Source: Anoxypelagibacter sp902613655 (GTDB lineage: Bacteria > Pseudomonadota > Alphaproteobacteria > Pelagibacterales > Pelagibacteraceae). Taken from it: a stretch of 64,000 bases of DNA. Each line of letters starts with the position of its first letter. Position 1 is the stretch's first letter. Where the stretch lies: the NCBI GenBank assembly GCA_902613655.1, contig CACMHR010000002.1, positions 71,651-135,650 on the forward strand, written 5' to 3'. The translations under genes were made by a program, and so were the position numbers. This document shows, piece after piece, positions 52,734-60,560 of the stretch. The notes under the pieces are model-generated. The model was not told the DNA's origin. It did not search any database and saw only the letters and a program-made list of their open reading frames with translations.

Positions 52734-54277
52734 TGAAGTTAGTAAAAAGTTCTTCATCTATTCTAAGAAAATTCTTAGTATTTAATTTTTTCATCTTTCT
52801 TTTTTTGGGATCACTTACATTTTTCTATCTAAGTGGTATTCAACCGAATTTAGTAAAACAACGAATGGAAAAACACACCATAATAATTAACAATACCTCT
52901 AATCATTTAGAACGGCTAAGTATAGAATTTAATAAAGATAGTCTAAAAAATTTTTTGTTGTCGACAAGATTTCTTTTCCAAAATCTTGAAAGGGTTCAAT
53001 TTTATAATACCGCAGGGGATTTGATTGCAGATACTAATGTTTTAGACCTGGATCAAAGTGTATTTACAAAAACAGAGATTGTTATGGAACAAGAAATTAA
53101 AAGTAATGATACAAAAAAAATAATAGATCAAGAAAGTTTAAAAAATAATTTTAATACAGGTAGTAATGAAAATAATTTGAAAGAAATAATTAATAGTAAA
53201 AAAAACGATGATCCAACTGTATTAGAGGTTAAAGAAGGCGATAATCTATTTATTAAGACATTGGGTAATGCCAATATCAACGGAGAAGTCGTAGGCTATA
53301 TATTAGTTACAGAGCAAACAAATGAAATATTAACTGCTGTAGAGGAAAGAAAAAATTTTATTATAAGAACTGTTTTAGCAATAGCTATTGTAATTCTAAT
53401 TTTTTTGATATTTTTAAACAGATATATACTTAAACCTATAGGTGGACTAGTTGCTTACACTGAGTCTATTAAGGCAAAAGACGAATCTATGGGAAAAATA
53501 GAGAAGTTTTTAAGTAGAAGTGATGAGCTGGGTTTACTTTCAAGATCACTAAATAATATGACCAAAGATTTACAATATAGGACGCAAAAAGCAGAAAATT
53601 CGTCAGCTGATCTAGCCCATGAAATTAGAAATCCCCTAGCTTCATTAAAAGGAGCATCCGAACTTCTTGATAACACAACTGATAAAATAGAGAGAACTAA
53701 ATTAATAAAACTACTTAGTCACGATGTCGAAAGGATTGAAAGATTAATTACTGATTATTCTCAAATGCTTAAAGATGAAGCATCTCTTTCAAGAGAAAAA
53801 ATGAAAATTTTAGATATAAATAATTTATTAAAAAATGTTATAGATGAATTCAATAATACAAACGCAGTTATAGAAAAAAACATTAAATTTTTTATTAATA
53901 GAAAAAATTTGAATGGAGGAAGGTTACAGCTTCTGGGTATAGAAAATAGATTAGAACAAGTTTTAGCAAATTTATTAGATAATGCAGTTTCTTTTAGTCC
54001 CAAAAATAGTACAATTATAATTGATGTTGATAGTAATAAAGAAATTTTATCATTAAAAATAAAAGATTTAGGACCAGGTTTTAATGAAATAAATACAGAA
54101 AAAATCTTTAAGAGATTTTACAGTAATAGGCCAGAAAAATTTGGAGAACACTCTGGTCTTGGTTTAAATATTGTAAAAAGTATTGTAGAAATGCATGGGG
54201 GAAAAGTGAGAGCAATTAATAGGTCAGACGCAAAGACAGGTGCTGAGATTGAATTGCAGCTTCCAAAAAGAGGCTAG
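52733..54277 (+). CDS. chvG: Sensor histidine kinase, ChvG/ExoS type
   Basis: This inner-membrane kinase should phosphorylate ChvI. The 514-residue protein has a first membrane segment at about 15-37, a periplasmic sensor region (about 38-200) with an Asn/Lys-rich insertion, a second membrane segment at about 204-223, a HAMP domain, the H-box SSADLAHEIRNPLASLKG with His296, and an ATPase domain with NLLDNAVSFSP, LGPGF and HSGLGLNIVKSIVEMHGG. In other alphaproteobacteria chvG is followed by hprK and PTS genes; those are missing and ahcY follows instead. Confidence 0.9.
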   Translation: MKLVKSSSSILRKFLVFNFFIFLFLGSLTFFYLSGIQPNLVKQRMEKHTIIINNTSNHLERLSIEFNKDSLKNFLLSTRFLFQNLERVQFYNTAGDLIADTNVLDLDQSVFTKTEIVMEQEIKSNDTKKIIDQESLKNNFNTGSNENNLKEIINSKKNDDPTVLEVKEGDNLFIKTLGNANINGEVVGYILVTEQTNEILTAVEERKNFIIRTVLAIAIVILIFLIFLNRYILKPIGGLVAYTESIKAKDESMGKIEKFLSRSDELGLLSRSLNNMTKDLQYRTQKAENSSADLAHEIRNPLASLKGASELLDNTTDKIERTKLIKLLSHDVERIERLITDYSQMLKDEASLSREKMKILDINNLLKNVIDEFNNTNAVIEKNIKFFINRKNLNGGRLQLLGIENRLEQVLANLLDNAVSFSPKNSTIIIDVDSNKEILSLKIKDLGPGFNEINTEKIFKRFYSNRPEKFGEHSGLGLNIVKSIVEMHGGKVRAINRSDAKTGAEIELQLPKRG

Positions 54278-54280
54278 GAC

Positions 54281-54296
54281 AATCAATTCCTTGATT
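54281..54296. promoter_or_regulatory. Palindrome upstream of ahcY, possible operator
   Basis: AATCAA-TTCC-TTGATT is a perfect 6-bp inverted repeat with a 4-base spacer in the 51-base chvG-ahcY gap, overlapping a TTGACA (54295-54300) that could be a -35 box. A 6-bp stem in AT-rich DNA can arise by chance, so regulation of ahcY here is only a suggestion. Confidence 0.3.
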
Positions 54297-54328
54297 GACA
54301 TAAATTTAATTGTTAAAAGATTTGGATT

Positions 54329-55618
54329 ATGAGCAAAGATTTTAAGGTAAAAGACATAAACTTAGCTGAATTCGGTAGAAAAGAAATATCCATAGCAGAA
54401 TCAGAAATGCCAGGTCTCATGGCTTTAAGAAAAGAATTTAAAGGAAAAAAACCACTCAAAGGTGCAAATATTTTAGGTTGTCTTCATATGACAATTCAAA
54501 CAGCAGTTCTAATTGAAACTCTTGTTGAACTAGGTGCAAGTGTAAGATGGTCATCTTGTAATATTTTTTCTACACAAGATCATGCTGCAGCTGCAATAGC
54601 AAAAGCAGGTATACCAGTATTTGCATGGAAAGGTGAAACAGAAAAAGAATATTGGTGGTGCGTAGAGCAAACTATAGAAGGTGATAAAAATTGGAAGCCA
54701 AATATGATCTTGGACGATGGTGGAGATTTAACTGGCCTAATGCATAAAAAATATAAGGATCTTTTAAAAAATGTCAAAGGTGTTTCAGAGGAAACTACAA
54801 CTGGGGTATTAGCTTTAAAAAAAATGGAGGCTAATAAAGAATTACTTATCCCAGCTATTAATGTAAACGACTCTGTAACGAAATCGAAATTTGATAATTT
54901 ATACGGTTGTAGAGAAAGTTTGGTTGATGGAATCAAGCGAGCTACAGATGTGATGATGTCAGGCAAGGTAGCAATTGTTGCAGGATTTGGAGACGTTGGA
55001 AAAGGTAGTGCAGCATCTTTACGCCAAGCAGGTGCTAGAGTTATGATAACGGAAACAGACCCGATTTGTGCTTTACAAGCAGCTATGGAAGGGTACGAGG
55101 TTGTACTTATGGATGAAGCAATTAAACACGCAGATATAGTAGTCACGGCCACTGGAAATAAAGATATCGTTACAGCTGATCATATGAGGGATATGAAAGA
55201 CAGAGCTATATTATGTAACATAGGTCATTTCGATAACGAGATTCAGGTAGAAGCTTTAAAAAATTATAAGTGGAATGAGGTCAAGCCTCAAGTTCACGAA
55301 ATAGAATTACCTAGCAAAAAAAGAATAATATTATTAGCTGAAGGAAGATTAGTAAACCTGGGCTGTGCAACAGGGCATCCAAGTTTTGTTATGAGCGCTT
55401 CTTTTACAAATCAAGTAATTGCCCAAATTGAATTATGGAATAACTCTGACAAATACGAAAAAAAAGTTTATGTTTTGCCAAAACATCTTGATGAAAAAGT
55501 CGCAATGCTTCATTTAAATAAGGTTGGGGCGAAATTAACAAAGATGTCAAAAGAACAAGCAGATTACATTAGCGTTAAACCATCAGGACCATTTAAGCCG
55601 GATACTTATCGCTACTAA
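54329..55618 (+). CDS. ahcY: Adenosylhomocysteinase (SAH hydrolase)
   Basis: AhcY hydrolyses S-adenosylhomocysteine to adenosine and homocysteine, relieving product inhibition of methyltransferases. The 429-residue length is normal for the alphaproteobacterial form. Visible motifs are CLHMTIQTAVLIETL, SSCNIFSTQDHAAAA, NVNDSVTKSKFDNLYGCRESL with catalytic Lys, the NAD-binding VAGFGDVGKG, and the C-terminal KPSGPFKPDTYRY. It completes a SAM cycle with metK in this window. It follows chvG by 51 bases and precedes tsaE by 11, so it may have its own promoter or share the chvI-chvG transcript. Confidence 0.98.
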   Translation: MSKDFKVKDINLAEFGRKEISIAESEMPGLMALRKEFKGKKPLKGANILGCLHMTIQTAVLIETLVELGASVRWSSCNIFSTQDHAAAAIAKAGIPVFAWKGETEKEYWWCVEQTIEGDKNWKPNMILDDGGDLTGLMHKKYKDLLKNVKGVSEETTTGVLALKKMEANKELLIPAINVNDSVTKSKFDNLYGCRESLVDGIKRATDVMMSGKVAIVAGFGDVGKGSAASLRQAGARVMITETDPICALQAAMEGYEVVLMDEAIKHADIVVTATGNKDIVTADHMRDMKDRAILCNIGHFDNEIQVEALKNYKWNEVKPQVHEIELPSKKRIILLAEGRLVNLGCATGHPSFVMSASFTNQVIAQIELWNNSDKYEKKVYVLPKHLDEKVAMLHLNKVGAKLTKMSKEQADYISVKPSGPFKPDTYRY

Positions 55619-55629
55619 ATTAGTAGCCA

Positions 55630-56085
55630 ATGTTAAAATATAATTTATCCCAATTAGACAGTTTATCAAAAAAAATTTTATCATTTTTATCAAAATCAGA
55701 TTGTATATTTTTATTTGGGGAATTGGGATCTGGAAAAACTACTTTTGTAAGAAGTTTAATACATCAATTACAAGAAAAAAATAAAATTAAAAAAACAGAG
55801 GTCACAAGTCCAACTTATAATTTACTTAATGAGTATGAAATCCAAAATTTAAAAATAATGCATTATGATTTATATCGCTTAAAAAATGATAAAGAAATAA
55901 ATCAACTTGGAATTTTTCAAGAAGATGAAAAAGTAATATCTATTATTGAATGGCCTGAGAAAATAGCTAAAAGAATTAAAGACAGATTAGAAATCACTTT
56001 CTACTATCATGATGAGGTAGAAAGCAGAAAAATTGATATTAAAGGTCATGGAAAATGGAAAAATTTTAAATTAAATGCAATATAA
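55630..56085 (+). CDS. tsaE: tRNA t6A37 biosynthesis ATPase TsaE
   Basis: TsaE is the ATPase of the TsaBDE complex that makes t6A at tRNA position 37. The 151-residue protein has the P-loop GELGSGKTT at 30-38, the SPTYNLLNEYE switch segment and the HYDLYRL block followed by IIEWPEK, all diagnostic. Its partner TsaB is at 11744; TsaD is not in the window. tsaE overlaps the start of the amgK-like gene by 11 bases, preserving the alphaproteobacterial tsaE-amgK-murU order. Confidence 0.94.
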   Translation: MLKYNLSQLDSLSKKILSFLSKSDCIFLFGELGSGKTTFVRSLIHQLQEKNKIKKTEVTSPTYNLLNEYEIQNLKIMHYDLYRLKNDKEINQLGIFQEDEKVISIIEWPEKIAKRIKDRLEITFYYHDEVESRKIDIKGHGKWKNFKLNAI

Positions 56086-57040
56086 ACTGCAAAAGATTAA
56101 AAATGATGCATCTTTTCGGGAATTTTTTAGATTATATAAAGGAAAAAAAACCTCGATTATTGTTACAGCGTCGAAAGAAAAATTTAAAAACCTAATCGCA
56201 TATACTGCTGTAAATAAATTTTTAAGAGGAAAGGGAATTCATACTCCAAAACTAATTAGCAAACATTTCCATGAAGGGATTATTGAGATAGAGGATTTTG
56301 GAAATAAAACTCTTTTAGATAATGTTAAAAAATCTAAAAACAAACTTTTTTACTATAAAAAATGTGCTGATGTAATACTAAAAATACAAAAAATTAAACC
56401 ATTAAAAAAAATAAAAATTAGTTCAAATAGATTTTTAAAACTGAACTTTTATAATGTAAGTAATTTACACAAGGAATCTGATTTATTTTTTGATTGGTAC
56501 CTTTCTGGAGTAGTAGGAAATAAAAAAACAAAAAAATATAAAAAAATAATAAAAAATGAACTAAATAAGCTTTATAAAAAAATTTTTTTTAATAATAAAT
56601 TTATTGTTCATAGAGATTTTCACGTATCAAATATTATGCCAATAAAAAATAAGCTTGGTATTGTTGATACTCAGGATGCTATTTTAGGAAATCCCATGTA
56701 TGATGTTGCATCTTTAATAGACGATGTAAGAACTAAAGTTCCTTCACAAATTAAAAAGAGAACATTACAATATTATTTAAAAAATTGCTCTCTAAGACAC
56801 AAGCCAATGCACTTATTACAAAATGATTTTGACATTCTGTCCGTTCAAAGAAATTTAAAAATTTTGGGTATTTTCTATAGACTTTATAAACGAGATAAAA
56901 AACCCCAGTATTTAAAATATTTACCTTATACTTGGAAATTAATTGAGTTAAGAATGAAAAATAAAATTTTTACAAATCTGAGCATTCTACTTTCGAAGGT
57001 AGTAAATACAAAATTGAGAAATAAAAAAAACTTTAAATGA
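56075..57040 (+). CDS. Aminoglycoside-phosphotransferase-fold sugar kinase, AmgK-like
   Basis: AmgK phosphorylates N-acetylmuramic acid at C1 in a peptidoglycan recycling route. The 321-residue protein has the kinase-like N-lobe and the Brenner motif HRDFHVSN at 179-186 with the DFG-equivalent Asp in IVDTQDA near 198. Alone it could be any APH-family kinase; its position between tsaE and a MurU-like nucleotidyltransferase, overlapping both, makes AmgK the best call. The MurNAc produced by wall hydrolases, such as the Bax-like protein and transglycosylase here, would feed this path. Confidence 0.82.
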   Translation: MQYKLQKIKNDASFREFFRLYKGKKTSIIVTASKEKFKNLIAYTAVNKFLRGKGIHTPKLISKHFHEGIIEIEDFGNKTLLDNVKKSKNKLFYYKKCADVILKIQKIKPLKKIKISSNRFLKLNFYNVSNLHKESDLFFDWYLSGVVGNKKTKKYKKIIKNELNKLYKKIFFNNKFIVHRDFHVSNIMPIKNKLGIVDTQDAILGNPMYDVASLIDDVRTKVPSQIKKRTLQYYLKNCSLRHKPMHLLQNDFDILSVQRNLKILGIFYRLYKRDKKPQYLKYLPYTWKLIELRMKNKIFTNLSILLSKVVNTKLRNKKNFK

Positions 57041-57732
57041 AAATAAAAAAAGCAATAATATTAGGAGCTGGTTTTGGAAAAAGAATGCAACCAATTACCA
57101 AAAAAATACCTAAACCTTTAGTAAAAATTAACAACATAACCCTACTTGAAAATAGTATAAATTTTCTTAATTCGATTGGTGTTAAACATATTGTAATTAA
57201 TACACACTTTAAGCATAAACAAATCTCTGATTTTATTGGAAAAAAAAAATTTTCTTCCAAAATTGATTTAATCATAGAAAAAAGAAAAATACTTAATACA
57301 GGGGGAGGAATCTTAAATGCCTCAAAAAAATTCAAAAAACAAGTATTTTTCGTTTTAAATCCAGATACGTTATGGAGAAAAGGATATAAAAATGAATTTA
57401 GAAAACTTGAAAAAAACTATAAAAAATATAAAAAACCAGTAATGCTTTTAGTATCGAAAAGTAAGAGCTATGATAAATCGTTTAAAGGTGATTTTAATTT
57501 AAATTCTAATAATGAAATTTCAAGACAAAAAAATAACAAATTTATTTTTACTGGAGCTCAAATTATTAACAGATCAGTTTTTAAAAATAAAAAAATCAAA
57601 CCTTTTTCGATGAATATTGTTTGGAATGATTTAATAAAAAATAAGTGTTTAACTGGTATTAAAAGTAGCCAAAAGTTTTTTCATATAAATAATTATAAAA
57701 TATATAAAAAATTGTATAAAAAAAAATTATAA
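57037..57732 (+). CDS. Nucleotidyltransferase, MurU-like (MurNAc-1-phosphate uridylyltransferase)
   Basis: MurU converts MurNAc-1-phosphate to UDP-MurNAc, bypassing de novo synthesis. The 231-residue protein has the sugar-nucleotidyltransferase start LGAGFGKRMQPITKKIPKPL at residues 9-28, ENSINFL, the NTGGGILNA uracil-binding segment and LNPDTLW in place of the usual metal-binding Asp block. It overlaps the AmgK-like gene by four bases. Other NDP-sugar pyrophosphorylases share this fold, so MurU rests on the gene order. Its end overlaps the convergent gpmA end by six bases. Confidence 0.82.
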   Translation: MKIKKAIILGAGFGKRMQPITKKIPKPLVKINNITLLENSINFLNSIGVKHIVINTHFKHKQISDFIGKKKFSSKIDLIIEKRKILNTGGGILNASKKFKKQVFFVLNPDTLWRKGYKNEFRKLEKNYKKYKKPVMLLVSKSKSYDKSFKGDFNLNSNNEISRQKNNKFIFTGAQIINRSVFKNKKIKPFSMNIVWNDLIKNKCLTGIKSSQKFFHINNYKIYKKLYKKKL

Positions 57733-58440
57733 ATTAGATATTATTCTTTTCTCTCTTGATTTGTCCAAATATTTTGCCGATAAGACTTTTAAAGAACTAT
57801 CAAAGTCTATTAGCAGAGGATTTCCCGTTGGTATCTCAAACAAATTAATACTTTTATCTGAAATATTAAAAATTTTTTTCCCCAAAGCTCTAATAGTATT
57901 ACCATGAGCCGAAAGAATAATATTTTTATTTTCCTTTAAATGTTTCTCAATATTTTTTTCAAAATAGGGGATTACACGATCATATGTATTCTTTAATGAT
58001 TCAGTATCAGGGACTTTTTCTAAATTTTTATACAATGGATCTTTTTCTGAATTATAATCAGAGTTTTTATCAAGTTTAGGTGGAGGAATATCCCAAGATC
58101 TTCTGTATTCATTAAATTTATTTTCACCTAACTTTTTCTTGGTTTCTTCTTTATTTAACCCAGTTAAAGCCCCATAATGTCTCTCATTAAGCTCCCAGGC
58201 TTTGGTATATTTGTAGTTTTTTTCTAGAATTTTTATTACAACCTCAAGAGTATTTATTGCTCTTTTAAGATAAGAGGTAAAACACATATCAAAATCTATA
58301 TTTAATTCTTTAAGCAATTTTCCAGATTTCTCTGCTTCCTGCACACCCTTTTCTGAAAGATCTACATCAACCCATCCAGTGAAACGATTTTCTGCATTCC
58401 AGGTACTTTGTCCGTGTCTAATTGCTATGAGTTTTCCCAT
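57727..58440 (-). CDS. gpmA: 2,3-bisphosphoglycerate-dependent phosphoglycerate mutase
   Basis: GpmA interconverts 3- and 2-phosphoglycerate in glycolysis and gluconeogenesis. The 237-residue histidine-phosphatase-fold protein has the phospho-acceptor His9 in IRHGQSTWN, ENRFTGWVDVDLSEKG, LNERHYGALTGLNKEE with the acid Glu, the RRSWDIPPP block and the second His in SAHGNTIRAL. Length is standard. The gene stands alone on its strand, convergent with the MurU-like gene and divergent from cutA over 35 bases. Confidence 0.96.
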   Translation of the reverse strand: MGKLIAIRHGQSTWNAENRFTGWVDVDLSEKGVQEAEKSGKLLKELNIDFDMCFTSYLKRAINTLEVVIKILEKNYKYTKAWELNERHYGALTGLNKEETKKKLGENKFNEYRRSWDIPPPKLDKNSDYNSEKDPLYKNLEKVPDTESLKNTYDRVIPYFEKNIEKHLKENKNIILSAHGNTIRALGKKIFNISDKSINLFEIPTGNPLLIDFDSSLKVLSAKYLDKSREKRIISNL

Positions 58441-58475
58441 TGAGTATAATATACCTACTATATTAAATTAATTAT

Positions 58476-58790
58476 ATGAAGGGTATAAAATTCTTTTACA
58501 TTACTTGCCCAAAGAAAAAAGAGGCTCATAAAATAGCTGGATATCTTGTAAAAAATAAATTAGTTGCTTGTGCTAATATTATTCACAATGTTGAATCGGT
58601 ATTTACTTGGAAAGGAAAAGTTACAAAGGCAAAAGAAATTCTTATTGTTGGTAAAACCATGAATAAAAATGTACAAAAAATAATTAAAAGTGTAAAAAAA
58701 CTTCATAGTTATGAAGTTCCATGCGTTATTTTTTTTGATATTAAAAATGGAAATACAGATTTCTTAAAATGGATTATAAAATCCGTATAA
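58476..58790 (+). CDS. cutA: Divalent-cation tolerance protein CutA
   Basis: CutA is a small cytosolic trimer linked in enteric bacteria to copper tolerance; its true role is uncertain. The 104-residue protein has the ferredoxin-like fold signature: TCPKKKEAHKIAGYLVKNKLVACANI near residue 9, VESVFTWKGKV, and SVKKLHSYEVPCVIFFDI, all characteristic. Its end overlaps the VanZ-like gene by 22 bases, beginning a chain of overlapping small genes. Confidence 0.93.
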   Translation: MKGIKFFYITCPKKKEAHKIAGYLVKNKLVACANIIHNVESVFTWKGKVTKAKEILIVGKTMNKNVQKIIKSVKKLHSYEVPCVIFFDIKNGNTDFLKWIIKSV

Positions 58791-59167
58791 TTCGTTATTT
58801 ATATTATTTTTCTCTTTTAGGTCTATTAATTTTATACCTTTTCCCAGGAAGTCTAATTGGCTATTTTCTTTACAGCGATTTAGGAAAGCAACCAGATATA
58901 ATTCCAAATCCACTGGGTACATCGATTAATCATGCTTTAGCATTTTTATACTTAACAATATTAGGTTTAATAAGTTATTTAAATCAAACAAGTTTTACAA
59001 AAGTCTTAATTTTTCTCATTGGCTTATCATTATTGTCGGAATTATCGCATCTAATCATCCCAAACAGATCTTTCCAGTATTTAGATATTCTTGCAAATTT
59101 ACTTGGAACATTAATGGCTATTGTTATAATATTTTTATATAAAAAGTTTAAATATGGAAAAATTTGA
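58769..59167 (+). CDS. VanZ-like family membrane protein
   Basis: This 132-residue protein has four hydrophobic segments (about 9-30, 52-68, 76-93, 106-126). The pattern of a DxxxN/SLGT-IN-HALAF segment, a helix ending in SELSHLIIPNRSFQYLDILANLLGTL, and a short basic tail matches the VanZ-like domain, whose DxxANxxG motif is visible as DILANLLG. The biochemical role of VanZ proteins in bacteria that lack van genes is unknown. It overlaps cutA upstream and the zeta-subunit gene downstream (14 bases). Confidence 0.8.
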   Translation: MDYKIRIIRYLYYFSLLGLLILYLFPGSLIGYFLYSDLGKQPDIIPNPLGTSINHALAFLYLTILGLISYLNQTSFTKVLIFLIGLSLLSELSHLIIPNRSFQYLDILANLLGTLMAIVIIFLYKKFKYGKI

Positions 59168-59462
59168 CGAAAGAAAAAAATCCTTTGAGAAAAAGTTTGC
59201 TCATGATGAGGAATTAAAATTTAAAGTTGCCTCAAGAAGAAATAAATATCTTGGTCAATGGGCTTCTCAAAAACTTGGGTATGATACTGAAAAAGAAAAA
59301 GAATATATTCAATCGGTTATAAAAGCAGATTTTCAAGAAGCAGGCGATGAAGATGTTTTTAGAAAAATAAAAACAGATTTAAAAGATCATAGTGTTTCAG
59401 ATGAAGACATAAGAAACAAAATGAAAGAACTTGATGAAAAAGCTAAGTCTGATTTCATTTAG
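59154..59462 (+). CDS. F1-ATPase inhibitor subunit zeta (DUF1476)
   Basis: Zeta is the alphaproteobacterial inhibitor of F1F0-ATPase, binding the rotary core to stop ATP hydrolysis. The 102-residue helical protein begins with the inhibitory segment FDERKKSFEKKFAHDEELKFK and continues with RRNKYLGQWASQKLG and the conserved YIQSVIKADFQEAGDEDVFRKI, diagnostic of the DUF1476 family. This is strong evidence for an alphaproteobacterial host. It overlaps the VanZ-like gene by 14 bases and the nuclease gene by 29. Confidence 0.92.
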   Translation: MEKFDERKKSFEKKFAHDEELKFKVASRRNKYLGQWASQKLGYDTEKEKEYIQSVIKADFQEAGDEDVFRKIKTDLKDHSVSDEDIRNKMKELDEKAKSDFI

Positions 59463-59946
59463 TATATTAATTATTTTTTTTATTAATTTTTCAATAACCT
59501 TCAGTGCTAAATTTTCAAAATTTATAAGTGGAAAAGTAAAAGTTATCGATGGGGATACAATAAAAATAAAAGGAAAAAATATTAGGCTTTTTGGAATTGA
59601 TGCACCAGAAAAAAATCAAGTTTGTTTTAAAAAAACTCAATCTTATGACTGCGGATCTATCTCTACCAAGGTATTAAAAAAATATGCTGAAGGGAAATTA
59701 GTTACATGTTCTTATAATGACAAAGACAGGTATGGTAGAATTATAGGAATATGTAATTTTTATTATAATGCTGAAGATAAAAAATTGTCATTAAACAGAT
59801 ATATGGTCTTTACAGGAAATGCAGTTGCATACAAAAGATATTCAAAAGAATATTTGGACGATGAAAAATGGGCGAAAAATAATCAATTAGGTATGTGGCA
59901 AGGAAAATTTATTAGACCAGAGGAATGGAGAAGAAAAACTAAATAA
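59434..59946 (+). CDS. Secreted thermonuclease-family (SNase-like) nuclease
   Basis: The product is about 170 residues from the ATG at 59434 (an in-frame TTG lies one codon earlier). A signal peptide covers about residues 1-25. The SNase domain has VKVIDGDTIKIKGKNIRLFGIDAPEK with the metal-binding Asp and catalytic Arg, KTQSYDCGS, the second Arg in DKDRYGRIIGIC, and the terminal LGMWQGKFIRPEEWRR. The two Cys pairs suggest periplasmic disulfides. It probably degrades DNA or RNA outside the cytoplasm. Its first 29 bases lie inside the zeta-subunit gene. Confidence 0.9.
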   Translation: MKKLSLISFSILIIFFINFSITFSAKFSKFISGKVKVIDGDTIKIKGKNIRLFGIDAPEKNQVCFKKTQSYDCGSISTKVLKKYAEGKLVTCSYNDKDRYGRIIGICNFYYNAEDKKLSLNRYMVFTGNAVAYKRYSKEYLDDEKWAKNNQLGMWQGKFIRPEEWRRKTK

Positions 59947-59960
59947 TTTATAATATATAG

Positions 59961-60560
59961 GTGATTCGAATAACAAATCTATATTTATTAATTTTTTTAT
60001 TATTTATTTCTGCCTGTTCGTCTGTCCCAAAAAATACCAAAAATAGCTGTGCAATATTTGAAGATAGATATCTATGGTACAAACATACTAAAAAGGTAGA
60101 AGAAAAATGGGGTGTTCCAGTTTATATTCAGTTAGCATTTGTAAAAAAAGAAAGCGATTTCAATTGGTTAGCAAAACCTCCGCGTCATAAATTATTTAAA
60201 GTTATTCCATATAAGCGTAAATCAAGTTCTTTCGGCTATTCCCAAGCGGTAAAGGGAACTTGGGAACAATATAAAAGAGAAACAGGAAACAAATATGCCA
60301 CAAGAGCCAGGTTTAAAGATTCAGTAGATTTTATTGGATGGTATGTAAACAAAACACATAAATTACTAAAAATACCTAAGAACGATGCTTATAGACAATA
60401 TTTAGCTTACTACAAAGGGTGGGGTGATTATAAAAATTATTCCAAAGATCAAAAGGCTATTATATATGCTAAGTCAACCAAGGACTTTGCCTCAAAATAT
60501 CGTAAGCAACTAACAACATGTCGGGATCAACTTAATAGAAAAAAATATATTATTTACTAA
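59961..60560 (+). CDS. Lytic transglycosylase-like lipoprotein
   Basis: This 199-residue protein, from a GTG start, has a lipoprotein signal with lipobox ISAC and Cys19 as the lipid site. The rest resembles an SLT/lysozyme-like fold: VPVYIQLAFVKKESDFN with the probable catalytic Glu64, SSFGYSQAVKGTWEQYKRETG, and YLAYYKGWGDYKN, matching the ESxF, GYxQ and AYxxG pattern of the family. It likely cleaves peptidoglycan at the outer membrane. Its end overlaps the convergent RND gene by 11 bases. It is the last of the overlapping small-gene run that begins with cutA. Confidence 0.84.
   Translation: MIRITNLYLLIFLLFISACSSVPKNTKNSCAIFEDRYLWYKHTKKVEEKWGVPVYIQLAFVKKESDFNWLAKPPRHKLFKVIPYKRKSSSFGYSQAVKGTWEQYKRETGNKYATRARFKDSVDFIGWYVNKTHKLLKIPKNDAYRQYLAYYKGWGDYKNYSKDQKAIIYAKSTKDFASKYRKQLTTCRDQLNRKKYIIY

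Noticed and set aside
54580..55152. Open frame of 190 residues antisense to ahcY
   Set aside because: It is a shadow of a highly conserved gene; its composition reflects the complement of ahcY codons.
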